Assembly: GCA_017848965.1 (NCBI GenBank)
Contig: JAFIHA010000025.1
Location: 62,001 to 126,000, forward strand
Origin: Dechloromonas aromatica (nom. nud.)
Lineage (GTDB): Bacteria; Pseudomonadota; Gammaproteobacteria; Burkholderiales; Rhodocyclaceae
Direction of reading: 5' to 3'
DNA: 64,000 bases
The notes below the pieces were generated by a model. That model saw nothing but the letters and a program-made list of their open reading frames with translations, was not told the DNA's origin and searched no databases. Shown piece after piece: positions 28,400 to 36,003 of this stretch; within the stretch, counting starts at the first letter, position 1, and each line of letters starts with the position of its first letter. The position numbers were made by a program, and so were the translations under genes.

Positions 28400-29277
28400 G
28401 CGGCGGCAGCGTTCGTCGCTTCCTGTTCGAGGGGCTGGATATCCGCGGTGCCGTGGTGCATCTGGACGAAGCTTGGCAGCAGATGCAACTGGGCCGCGAT
28501 TACCAGCCGACGGTGGCGCAACTGCTCGGCGAGGTGGCGGCGGTGACGGCGCTGATCGCCGGCCAGTTGAAGCAGCCCGGGCGGCTGACGCTGCAGTTGC
28601 GCGGCAATGGGCCGATCCAGTTGCTGGTGATGGATTGCAACGAGGCGCTGCAGATGCGCGGCATGGCGCGCAGCAACCCGGTGGTGCTGCCGGCGCCGGT
28701 GCCGGAATTGCTCGGCGCGCAGCAGGGCGGCCAGTTGCTGATGAGCCTCGACCTGCCGACCGCGCGCCAGCCTTACCAGAGCTACGTGCCGCTGGTTGGC
28801 GAGAGCATCGCGGCAATCTTCGAGCATTACCTGGAGCAATCGGAGCAGCAGCCGTCGCGGCTGTTCTGCACGGCGGCGCCGCAGGCGGCGGCCTGCCTGT
28901 TTCTGCAGAAGATGCCGGACGCCGACCGGCACGACGCCGACGGCTGGCAGCGGGTGACCCAGCTGGCGTCGACGGTGAAGCCGGCGGAACTGCTGACGCT
29001 GGATGCCGAGGCACTGCTCGGCCGGCTCTTCCACGAAGAGATCGCCGCTGGCGGCGTGCGCGTCTATGACCCGCAGCCGGTGGTCTATCACTGCCCGGAA
29101 GACTGGGACAAGGTGCGCGACATGATCCGCGGCATCGGCCGCGCCGACGCCGAGACGATCCTTGCCGAACACGGCGAAATCCTGATCCGCGACGATATCT
29201 GCAACCGCGATTACCGCTTCACGGCAGCGGACGCGGCGGCGATCTTCGCCGCCAGCGAGGGGAAGGCGCTCAACTGA
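28396..29277 (+). CDS. hslO: Hsp33-like redox chaperone with reduced zinc site
   Basis: The 293-aa protein aligns by eye with Hsp33: RRFLFEGLDIRGAVVHL at the start, GPIQLLVMDCNEALQMRG near residue 75, and C-terminal AETILAEHGEILIRDDICNRDY. Normal Hsp33 has C-x-C and C-x2-C zinc ligands. Here only YHCPEDW and DDICNRD remain, so two of four Cys are lost (replaced by Glu/Asp region and Asp). The enzyme should still be a holdase, but oxidation-driven zinc release cannot work in the standard way. It is coupled to the ArsC-like gene (ATGA overlap). Confidence 0.88.
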   Translation: MSGGSVRRFLFEGLDIRGAVVHLDEAWQQMQLGRDYQPTVAQLLGEVAAVTALIAGQLKQPGRLTLQLRGNGPIQLLVMDCNEALQMRGMARSNPVVLPAPVPELLGAQQGGQLLMSLDLPTARQPYQSYVPLVGESIAAIFEHYLEQSEQQPSRLFCTAAPQAAACLFLQKMPDADRHDADGWQRVTQLASTVKPAELLTLDAEALLGRLFHEEIAAGGVRVYDPQPVVYHCPEDWDKVRDMIRGIGRADAETILAEHGEILIRDDICNRDYRFTAADAAAIFAASEGKALN

Positions 29278-29286
29278 GCGCCCCGC

Positions 29287-29796
29287 TTACTTCTGGTAAA
29301 CCAGCTGCACGCGCCGCATCAGCTTGCGGCATTGCGGCGAACGGCAAGCCGGGCTGACTTCTTCCGAGCCGACCGCCTCGCGCCGGATCTGGGTCACCGG
29401 AATGCCGGCGCCGCGCAGCACGGCGAAGACGGCGTTGATCCGCTGTTCGGCGATGGCCAGGTTGTAGGAGCGGCTGCCCAGGTGGTCGGCATGCCCGACC
29501 AGGGTGACAACCAGTTCCGGGTCGGCCTTCAGGCGGGCGGCGTGTTCGAGCAGGCGCTGCCGCCCTTCGGCGTCGATCGTGTTGCCTGACGACGCAAAGA
29601 AGATGCTGTTGTCGACATCGACCGCCGCCATTGCGGCCTTTTCTTCCTGCGCCGGGTTGCTGGCTGGCTTGGGTGCTTCGCTGCGCACGGACGGGGGGGT
29701 TTCGCGCGGCGGGGTTTCGCTGACTGGCGGTTGAGCGGCGCAAGCGCCGAGCAACAGTACGGCGCCGAGGACAATCGCAAGCTTGGTGGTCGGCAA
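29287..29796 (-). CDS. OmpA/Pal-like outer-membrane lipoprotein
   Basis: A 169-aa lipoprotein. The TTG start is chosen because AAGGAGAT sits at ideal spacing and it gives a lipoprotein signal with lipobox LLGAC near residue 16. A Pro-rich linker precedes an OmpA-C-like peptidoglycan-binding domain with VTLVGHADHLGSRSYNLAIAEQR. It probably anchors the outer membrane to the cell wall. A MarR gene lies immediately upstream (1-base gap), so the lipoprotein is likely cotranscribed with it. Confidence 0.85.
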   Translation of the reverse strand: MPTTKLAIVLGAVLLLGACAAQPPVSETPPRETPPSVRSEAPKPASNPAQEEKAAMAAVDVDNSIFFASSGNTIDAEGRQRLLEHAARLKADPELVVTLVGHADHLGSRSYNLAIAEQRINAVFAVLRGAGIPVTQIRREAVGSEEVSPACRSPQCRKLMRRVQLVYQK

Positions 29797-29797
29797 A

Positions 29798-30319
29798 TCA
29801 ATCTCCTTCGTTATTGCGGACCATGTCGGCCAGCGGCATGTTGGCGTATTTCTCGTCCTTGCCGGGGATATGCTGCAGCAGCTCCGCAAGATTGATCTGC
29901 AATGTTTTCAGGACGACTTCCGGCACCGCCGCCAGGGCTTCCGGAACGACGCCTTCGGCCGGACCGGGCAAAGCGGCCAGGGCCTCGTGACCGCGCTCGG
30001 TCAACTGCAGGCCGACCCGGCGCTGATCGCCCGTCTTCTTGCGCTTGTCGAGGCAATCCTGAGCCACCAGCTTGTCAACCAACTGGCTGCAGGTGGACTG
30101 GTGAACGCCCATGCGCTCGGCGAGTTCGCCGATGCCGATACCCGGCGAACGCTGCACCTCCTGCAACACCCACATCTGCGAACCGGACATGCCGCAGCGT
30201 TCTTCGACCAGCCGGAAATGCCGGCGCATGGACCCGTAAATCAGACGGAACTGTTGCAGGACGTCAATGACCCGCTGCTCCTTGGAGCTACTCAAAGCGT
30301 TCAAAACTGGTACTTTCAA
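29798..30319 (-). CDS. MarR-family transcriptional regulator
   Basis: A 173-aa winged-helix protein. GIGIGELAERMGVHQSTCSQLVDKL is the recognition region and RRVGLQLTERGHEAL the wing, both standard in MarR regulators. A C-terminal helical extension is present. The start is uncertain: TTG at 30319 is the longest reading, with no clear ribosome site. A perfect palindrome 27 bases upstream is a likely operator, and the divergent gene encodes a DapB-like reductase, which may be its target. Confidence 0.87.
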   Translation of the reverse strand: MKVPVLNALSSSKEQRVIDVLQQFRLIYGSMRRHFRLVEERCGMSGSQMWVLQEVQRSPGIGIGELAERMGVHQSTCSQLVDKLVAQDCLDKRKKTGDQRRVGLQLTERGHEALAALPGPAEGVVPEALAAVPEVVLKTLQINLAELLQHIPGKDEKYANMPLADMVRNNEGD

Positions 30320-30345
30320 ATAATAGTATTGCGCGAATTTTAAGC

Positions 30346-30360
30346 CTCAATTATATTGAG
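30346..30360. promoter_or_regulatory. Palindrome, candidate MarR operator
   Basis: A perfect inverted repeat CTCAAT-TAT-ATTGAG lies just upstream of the MarR gene and in the divergent promoter region. Its length and symmetry fit a dimeric winged-helix regulator. Binding would affect both the marR-lipoprotein unit and the DapB-like gene. Confidence 0.5.
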
Positions 30361-30419
30361 CGCCAATGGAGTTGTAACTTAGGTCATAACCCCATTCCTT
30401 TTCGACGAGGTTTTCCATT

Positions 30420-30444
30420 GGGGGGTGCAACCCCCCTTTTTTTT
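30420..30444 (+). terminator. Rho-independent terminator-like hairpin in the leader of the DapB-like gene
   Basis: The plus strand reads a 7-bp stem GGGGGGT / ACCCCCC with a 3-base GCA loop followed by eight T. No plus-strand gene ends nearby, so it lies in the presumed 5' leader of the downstream gene and may act as an attenuator, or it stops leftward-start antisense transcription. Confidence 0.6.
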
Positions 30445-30599
30445 CCGCCCGTCGCCCAGCAGCGCGCGCCGCACCTTTTGCCGGCGCCCGAGATGCGTCA
30501 AAGAACGTACATGAACGCCCCCAACCGGGACGTACCGCTTTTCGTCGCCCGACAACCGGGGCGGCCTGGAGATCGCAAACTGCATTTGGAGGAGAAACC

Positions 30600-31397
30600 A
30601 TGATCAAGATCGGACTCGTTGGTTACGGGAAGGCTGGACAGGCCGTTGCCAGCGTCCTGCGGGAAGATCCGCGTTTCGAGTTGTGCTGGGTGGCACGCGG
30701 TTCGTCCGCCGAGAGCATTGACGACCTGCCCGTCGTGAAGCTTGAAGCGGACAGCTTCGGCGCCTGGCTGGATGCCCACCCGGTCGACGGAATCATCGAC
30801 TTTTCGAACCCGCAAGCCGTCCTCAGCTATGGCGAAGCCGTGCGCCAGCGCGGCATCATGGTGGTGACGGCGATTTCCGGCTATCCGCCGGAAACCCTGG
30901 ATTACATCCGCGACCTCGGTCGCGACATCCGCATCATGTCGTCGCCCAACATCACGCTGGGCATCAACTTCCTGCTGCTGGCGGCGCAGATACTGCGCCG
31001 CATCGCGCCCTTCGCCGATGTCGAGATCGTCGAGCAGCATTTCCGCGACAAGCCGGAAGTCTCCGGCACGGCGAGACGCATTGCCGAGGTGCTCGACGTC
31101 GACGACGAGCGCATCACCTCGCTGCGCCTGGGCGGCATCGTCGGCCACCACGAAGTGATCTTCGGTTTCCCCTACCAGACCGTGCGCCTGATCCACGACT
31201 CGATCCGCCGCGAGGCCTTCGGCACCGGCGCGGCCTTTGCGATCGAACAACTGTCGCGCTGCGCGACCGGCTTTTACACGCAGGACAAGCTGCTGATGCG
31301 GGTGATCCGCGAGGAACTGCTGCTCGAGGAGACGCTCAGCGCGGCCCCGGCAGTTTCCCTGGATTCATCAGTCCCAGCGGATCGAGCGCCTGCCTGA
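30600..31397 (+). CDS. DapB-family (dihydrodipicolinate reductase-like) oxidoreductase
   Basis: A 265-aa protein with an N-terminal Rossmann motif GLVGYGKAGQAVASVL and a DapB-like C-terminal domain: EIVEQHFRDKPEVSGTA corresponds to the E-H-H...K-x-D-x-P-SGTA catalytic block but lacks the paired His and Pro; SPNITLGINFLLLAAQ and GHHEVIFGFPYQTVRLIHDS also match. The altered catalytic block suggests a paralogue with another substrate rather than the lysine-pathway enzyme. A TTGGAGGAG ribosome site precedes the ATG. It diverges from the MarR gene and has a terminator-like hairpin in its leader. Confidence 0.75.
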   Translation: MIKIGLVGYGKAGQAVASVLREDPRFELCWVARGSSAESIDDLPVVKLEADSFGAWLDAHPVDGIIDFSNPQAVLSYGEAVRQRGIMVVTAISGYPPETLDYIRDLGRDIRIMSSPNITLGINFLLLAAQILRRIAPFADVEIVEQHFRDKPEVSGTARRIAEVLDVDDERITSLRLGGIVGHHEVIFGFPYQTVRLIHDSIRREAFGTGAAFAIEQLSRCATGFYTQDKLLMRVIREELLLEETLSAAPAVSLDSSVPADRAPA

Positions 31398-32736
31398 CGG
31401 TCCGCATCAGCTCGATTTCGACGGCTGGCTTGTAGCGCAGGATTTCCTCGCGCTTCAGCTGGCCGATGCCGTGTTCGGCGGAGATCGTGCCGTTCAGCGC
31501 ATGCACCGTATCGTGCACGATGCGGTTGACCTCCGGCTGACTGGCCAGGAAAGCGGCGTTGTCGGCGGCATCCGGCTTGGACAGGTTGTAGTGCAGGTTG
31601 CCGTCGCCGACATGGCCGAAGGCGACCACGCGGATGCCGGGAAAGGCCGCCGCCAGCGCGGCATCGGCACGGCAGAGGAAATCCGGGATGCGCGAGACCG
31701 GCACGGCGACGTCGTGCTTGATGCTGACGCCTTCGATCTTCTGCGCTTCCGAGATGGCCTCGCGCAGCGCCCACAGCGCCCGCGCCTGGCTGTCGCTGGC
31801 GGCGACGGTGCCGTCGGCGACGGCGCCGCTGGCCAGGCAGTCGGCAAGCCAGCGCTCGACCGCCGCCGGGTCGGCGTCTGAGAACTCGGCCAGCACATAC
31901 CACGGACTGGCCGCCGCCGGCCGCCGGGCGCCGGGGATGTGGCGCAGCACCAAACCGAGCGCCGTTTCGGAAACCAGTTCGAAGGCAGTCAGTTGCGCGT
32001 CGAAGGCGCTGCGCGCGCGGTTCAGCAATTCGACCGCGGCGGCCGGCGTGGCGACGTTGAGCCAGCAGGTGGTCTGCGTCTTGGGCAAGGGGAAGAGCTT
32101 GAGCACGGCGGCGGTGATGATGCCGAGCGTGCCTTCGGCGCCGATGAAGAGCTGCTTGAGGTCGTAGCCGGTGTTGTCCTTGCGCAGGCCGCGCAGGCCG
32201 TCCCACAGTTCGCCGCCGGGCAGCACCACCTGCAGCCCCAGCGTCAGTTCGCGAGTGTTGCCGTAGCGCAGCACCTGGACGCCGCCGGCGTTGGTCGACA
32301 GGTTACCGCCGATCTGGCAACTCCCTTCCGACGCCAGTGCCAGCGGAAAGAGGCGGCCGGCGGCGCGTGCCGCGTCCTGGACGGCGGCCAGCGTGCAGCC
32401 GGCTTCGACGGTGATCGTGTTGTTCTGCGCGTCGACGGCGAGGATGCGGTTCATCCGGGACAGGCTGACCACCACCGCCCGCCCGCTGTCGTCCGGCGTC
32501 GCCGCGCCGCACAGGCTGGTGTTGCCGCCCTGCGGCACGATCGGCGCGCCGGCGCCGACGCAGGCACGGACGACGGCGGCGACTTCGGCGCTGCTGCCGG
32601 GCTGGACCACGCACAGGGCGCGACCGCGGTAACGACCGCGCCAGTCGGTCAGCATCGGCGCCATGGCGGCCGGCTCGCCGAGCACCCGGTCTGGTCCCAG
32701 CAGTTCGCGCAAGTTGTCGAGCAAAGCCTGCATCAC
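31336..32736 (-). CDS. FAD-linked D-2-hydroxyacid dehydrogenase (GlcD/D2HGDH-like)
   Basis: A 466-aa protein of the FAD_binding_4/FAD-oxidase C family. It shows VPQGGNTSLCGAATP (FAD pyrophosphate site, ~70), SEGSCQIGGNLSTNAGG (~135), GAEGTLGIITAAVLKLFPLP (~200), AFGHVGDGNLHYNLS (~370) and the C-terminal EHGIGQLKREEILRYK. These oxidise D-lactate, glycolate or D-2-hydroxyglutarate and pass electrons to the respiratory chain. Its 3' end overlaps the converging DapB-like gene by 62 bases. Which hydroxyacid is used is not decided by sequence. Confidence 0.92.
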   Translation of the reverse strand: MMQALLDNLRELLGPDRVLGEPAAMAPMLTDWRGRYRGRALCVVQPGSSAEVAAVVRACVGAGAPIVPQGGNTSLCGAATPDDSGRAVVVSLSRMNRILAVDAQNNTITVEAGCTLAAVQDAARAAGRLFPLALASEGSCQIGGNLSTNAGGVQVLRYGNTRELTLGLQVVLPGGELWDGLRGLRKDNTGYDLKQLFIGAEGTLGIITAAVLKLFPLPKTQTTCWLNVATPAAAVELLNRARSAFDAQLTAFELVSETALGLVLRHIPGARRPAAASPWYVLAEFSDADPAAVERWLADCLASGAVADGTVAASDSQARALWALREAISEAQKIEGVSIKHDVAVPVSRIPDFLCRADAALAAAFPGIRVVAFGHVGDGNLHYNLSKPDAADNAAFLASQPEVNRIVHDTVHALNGTISAEHGIGQLKREEILRYKPAVEIELMRTVRQALDPLGLMNPGKLPGPR

Positions 32737-32866
32737 GTCGTATTTCCGTCAATTGCCGCCGATGGCGGCGCAAAGCGCATTCTCGGCAGGCGGCGGCGAG
32801 GCGTCAAACGCTTTCCCGGCAACGTTCCAGCCGCTATGATTCGTTCATAACCAAGACCGCGCTCCC

Positions 32867-33214
32867 ATGCCCCTGCCCGTCCTCGCCCAGCACCTTGCCC
32901 GCAATCGCCTCTCCGCCTATTGCGAGCAACGCTATCCGCCCGAGCTGCGGGAGAGCGTTCGCCTCGACCTGCGCTTCGAAGACGACGCCGTCATCCTCTA
33001 CGAATCGCGGCCGTCGCCGCAGCAGGCTGGGCAGTGGATCCACCTCGACATCGCGCGCTTCCGCTACAACCTCGGTTCCGGCACCTGGCTGCTCGATGCG
33101 CCGAGCTTCGGCGGCCATTCGGCCTGGCGCCAGTACTCGCACCGTCCGGAGCGCGAGCTGCGCCGCCTGCTGGCGCTGCTCGACGAAGACGCCGAGGGCG
33201 TCTTCTGGTCCTGA
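32867..33214 (+). CDS. DUF3024-family protein
   Basis: A 115-aa protein with ESRPSPQQAGQWIHLDIARFRY and the C-terminal RLLALLDEDAEGVFW, patterns of DUF3024, a family of unknown role. It ends exactly where the converging rimO stop begins. No signal peptide or membrane helix. Confidence 0.8.
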   Translation: MPLPVLAQHLARNRLSAYCEQRYPPELRESVRLDLRFEDDAVILYESRPSPQQAGQWIHLDIARFRYNLGSGTWLLDAPSFGGHSAWRQYSHRPERELRRLLALLDEDAEGVFWS

Positions 33215-34537
33215 TCAGGCGGGCTGGGCGTAGAGGTCGTGGTGGTCGGCGTCGATGACGCGGACCTTGAGGAAATCGCCGGGCTGGGCGTCGAAGAAGC
33301 CGTCGAGGTAAACCACGCCGTCGATTTCCGGCGCGTCGGCCTTGGAGCGGGCGATCGTCCCTTCGTCATCGACTTCGTCGACCAGCACTTCGATCACCGT
33401 GTCGATCTTCGCCGCCAGCTTGTCGGCGGAAATGTCTTCCTGCACCTGCATCAGCCAGCGCCGGCGGTCCTCGCGCACGTCTTCCGGCGGCAGGCCGGGC
33501 AGTTCGTTGGCGGTGGCGCCCTCAACCGGCGAGTAGGCGAAACAGCCGACGCGGTCGAGCTTGGCGTCTTCGAGGAACTGGATCAGTTGGTCGAAATCCT
33601 CGTCGGTCTCGCCGGGGAAGCCGGTGATGAAGGTCGAACGGATGACGATTTCCGGGCAGATTTCGCGCCACTTGGCGATGCGTTCCAGCGTGTTCTCGCT
33701 CGAACCGGGGCGCTTCATCGCCTTCAGGATCTTCGGGCTGGCGTGCTGGAAGGGGACGTCGAGGTAAGGCAGGATCTTGCCTTCGGCCATCAGCGGGATG
33801 ACGTCGTCGACCGAGGGATAGGGATAAACGTAGTGCAGGCGGACCCAGATGCCGAAGGAGGCAAGCGCGTCGCACAACTCCTTCAGGCGCGTCTTCACCG
33901 GCCGGCCGCCCCAGAAGCTGGTGCGGTACTTGAGGTCGACGCCGTAGGCGCTGGTGTCCTGCGAGATGACCAGAATCTCTTTTACACCGGCGCGGGCCAG
34001 GTTCTCGGCTTCGGCCAGCACGTCGCCGACCGGGCGCGAAACGAGCGGGCCGCGCAGCGAGGGAATGATGCAGAAGGTGCAACTGTGGTTGCAGCCTTCG
34101 GAAATCTTCAGGTAGGCGTAGTGCGCCGGCGTCAGCCGGATGCCCTGCGGCGGCACGAGGTCGGAATACGGGTCGTGCGGCTTCGGCAGGTGCTGATGCA
34201 CGTGGCCCATCACCTCTTCCATGGCGTGCGGGCCGGTGATGGCGAGCACCGACGGGTGCGTCGTCTGGACGATGTCGCCCTTGGCGCCGAGGCAGCCGGT
34301 GACGATCACCTTGCCGTTCTCGTTCAGCGCCTCGCCGATGGCGTCGAGCGATTCCTCGACGGCGGCGTCGATGAAGCCGCAGGTATTGACGATGACCAGG
34401 TCGGAATCGTCGTAGCTGGGCGAGATTTCGTAACCCTCGGCGCGCAGGCGGGTGAGGATGAGTTCGGCGTCCGAGCCGGCCTTGGGGCAACCGAGCGAGA
34501 CGAAACCGACGGTCGGCACTTTCTGAATTTGTGTCAT
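33215..34537 (-). CDS. rimO: Ribosomal protein S12 methylthiotransferase RimO
   Basis: The 440-aa enzyme has the MiaB/RimO layout: N-terminal UPF0004 domain with Cys residues in [20 protein letters not shown] and VTGCLGA, the radical-SAM motif [14 protein letters not shown] near residue 148, and a C-terminal TRAM-like domain. RimO attaches a methylthio group to Asp89 of S12. The family-specific GCPKA...S spacing and RPVGDV distinguish it from MiaB. The gene is convergent with the DUF3024 gene. Confidence 0.95.
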   Translation of the reverse strand: MTQIQKVPTVGFVSLGCPKAGSDAELILTRLRAEGYEISPSYDDSDLVIVNTCGFIDAAVEESLDAIGEALNENGKVIVTGCLGAKGDIVQTTHPSVLAITGPHAMEEVMGHVHQHLPKPHDPYSDLVPPQGIRLTPAHYAYLKISEGCNHSCTFCIIPSLRGPLVSRPVGDVLAEAENLARAGVKEILVISQDTSAYGVDLKYRTSFWGGRPVKTRLKELCDALASFGIWVRLHYVYPYPSVDDVIPLMAEGKILPYLDVPFQHASPKILKAMKRPGSSENTLERIAKWREICPEIVIRSTFITGFPGETDEDFDQLIQFLEDAKLDRVGCFAYSPVEGATANELPGLPPEDVREDRRRWLMQVQEDISADKLAAKIDTVIEVLVDEVDDEGTIARSKADAPEIDGVVYLDGFFDAQPGDFLKVRVIDADHHDLYAQPA

Positions 34538-34615
34538 GCGGGATTCCAGACTTGACCGGCGGGGCCGGCGGAGAAAACGCGTATTTTATGGGGAAACGCC
34601 GGGTAAAATCGCGCC

Positions 34616-35128
34616 ATGATGCCAAGCGCCGACCCCGAACTGCCACCGATCGCCACCATCGTCGCCGCCACCGGTAGCGCCGATGCCCTCTTGCGCGACT
34701 TTGTCGCCGACCTGCGCCGGCGCGGCATACGGGTGCGCGGACTGCTGCAGGAAAGCCATGCCGACGACAGTTGCTGCCAGCACAGCCTGATCGACATCGA
34801 AGACGGCCGTCGCTACCCGATTTCGCAGCAACTCGGCAGCCAGTCGAACGCCTGTTCCCTGGACACCGCGGCACTCGCCGAGGCGACCGCGGTGATGCGA
34901 CGGATCGCCGACGAAGGCGCCGACCTGGCGATCTTCAACCGTTTTTCCAAGCTGGAAAGCCACGGCGAAGGCTTCGCCGCCGAGATGCTGCAGGTGATGA
35001 GCAGCGGCGTTCCGGTGCTCACCGTCACTTCCCCCACCCACCTGGAAAGCTGGCGCCACTTCACCGGCGGCATCGCCCGCGAACTGCCGCCGGATACCGC
35101 CGCGCTGAACGCCTGGTTCGCCACCTGA
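34616..35128 (+). CDS. DUF2478-family protein, Mo-associated
   Basis: A 170-aa protein with IATIVAATGSADALLRDF at the start (a loop like a relaxed nucleotide-binding site), SLDTAALAEATAVMRR and the characteristic LAIFNRFSKLESHGEGF. These match DUF2478, a family repeatedly found next to molybdenum uptake genes. It stands at the left end of the Mo locus, 34 bases before the first ModE-like box. Function unknown. Confidence 0.8.
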   Translation: MMPSADPELPPIATIVAATGSADALLRDFVADLRRRGIRVRGLLQESHADDSCCQHSLIDIEDGRRYPISQQLGSQSNACSLDTAALAEATAVMRRIADEGADLAIFNRFSKLESHGEGFAAEMLQVMSSGVPVLTVTSPTHLESWRHFTGGIARELPPDTAALNAWFAT

Positions 35129-35162
35129 GCTTTTATTGACCGCCATTGGCGGTTACCCGACA

Positions 35163-35188
35163 ATCGTTATATACACTACAACATATCG
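35163..35188 (+). promoter_or_regulatory. ModE-like operator, distal box of the TonB-ABC operon
   Basis: The bases ATCGTTATAT, an 8-base spacer and ACATATCG match the E. coli modA operator form (ATCGTTATAT-N8-ACATAACG) at all but one conserved position. It lies upstream of the first operon gene and directly after the DUF2478 gene. ModE with bound molybdate would repress here. Confidence 0.75.
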
Positions 35189-35261
35189 TAGCGAAGCCAA
35201 CACGCTTCAGCAGCGAAACACCCCATAAAACCCTGGCACCACTTTTGCTGTATAGCCGTCA

Positions 35262-35288
35262 ATCGCTATATATGTTGCTATATTTCCA
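35262..35288 (+). promoter_or_regulatory. ModE-like operator, proximal box of the TonB-ABC operon
   Basis: ATCGCTATAT is followed at 8-base spacing by ATATTTCC. The left half matches the ModE consensus in nine of ten bases; the right half is weak. It ends about 15 bases before the start codon of the first operon gene, so bound ModE would block initiation. Confidence 0.6.
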
Positions 35289-35303
35289 AACGAGGCACCA
35301 ACG

Positions 35304-35690
35304 ATGTATCTGCCGCAACCGGACCCGCAACGCCGTCTCGCCACCGACCCGGAAGCCGCGGTCGACTGGCTGCGACTGCTGCCCGCCGAATGGCGCGAAG
35401 CCGTCGACCGGCCGCTGTATTTCCGACGTTATCGCGAATACGAAATGCTCGCCGAGCGGACCATCGGCTACGACGAGGACGCGCGCCCCTGCTTCATCAC
35501 CCACCAGTTCACATTGACCCGCCTGACGAGCGACGACGATGAAGAGTTTTACGAAACCGTCGCTCTGGCCGAGGAAATGACCGCCTGGCGCCTGCACGAC
35601 GGACGCTGGCTGGTGCTGCGCAATACCCAGCCCGACCCCGGCAGCAAGAACGGAGATTTCTATGCCATTCACCCCGACGCCCCCCGCTGA
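35304..35690 (+). CDS. Hypothetical protein, first gene of ModE-controlled operon
   Basis: A 128-aa acidic cytoplasmic protein (RLLPAEWREAV, YFRRYREYEMLAERTIGYDED, THQFTLTRLTSDDDEEF). No family recognised. Its 3' end overlaps the next gene, an XRE-type regulator, by 29 bases; this size and order recall toxin-antitoxin pairs, but no toxin fold is seen. Two ModE-like boxes immediately upstream place it in the molybdenum regulon. Possibly a Mo-dependent modulator of the XRE protein. Confidence 0.65.
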   Translation: MYLPQPDPQRRLATDPEAAVDWLRLLPAEWREAVDRPLYFRRYREYEMLAERTIGYDEDARPCFITHQFTLTRLTSDDDEEFYETVALAEEMTAWRLHDGRWLVLRNTQPDPGSKNGDFYAIHPDAPR

Positions 35691-36003
35691 CGCGGCCGGC
35701 GCCCCCGGCTTTGGCGGACTGCGCCGCCGTTTGGGCATCTCGCAGGTGGAAATCGCCGGCCAGCTTGGCGTCACCCAGCCCTGCATCGCCAAGATGGAAC
35801 ACCAGGAAGACATGCGCCTGTCGACGCTGCGCCGCTACGTCGCCGCCCTCGGCGGCGAACTGCGCCTGATCGCCGAAATCGACGGCGTGGCGCACGAACT
35901 GGACATCGGCACCTGGCCGGTGACGCCGGAAGAAAAAACATCCACGCAAAACAACAGGGGTCTTCAATGCAATTCACCAAACATGCTCTCCAGCCACGCC
36001 TGA
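35662..36003 (+). CDS. XRE-family helix-turn-helix regulator
   Basis: A 113-aa DNA-binding protein with an HTH in residues 18-70 (LRRRLGISQVEIAGQLGVTQ, CIAKMEHQEDMRLSTLRRYV). GGAG is seen before the ATG. It overlaps the upstream unknown gene by 29 bases and the TonB receptor gene by 37, so all three are translationally linked. It may act as an additional regulator of the uptake operon, or as an antitoxin. Confidence 0.85.
   Translation: MPFTPTPPADAAGAPGFGGLRRRLGISQVEIAGQLGVTQPCIAKMEHQEDMRLSTLRRYVAALGGELRLIAEIDGVAHELDIGTWPVTPEEKTSTQNNRGLQCNSPNMLSSHA

Noticed and set aside
30347..30607. 86-codon minus-strand frame across the marR/DapB regulatory region
   Set aside because: It spans the palindrome and terminator, begins on top of the DapB-like start and shows no protein-like features.
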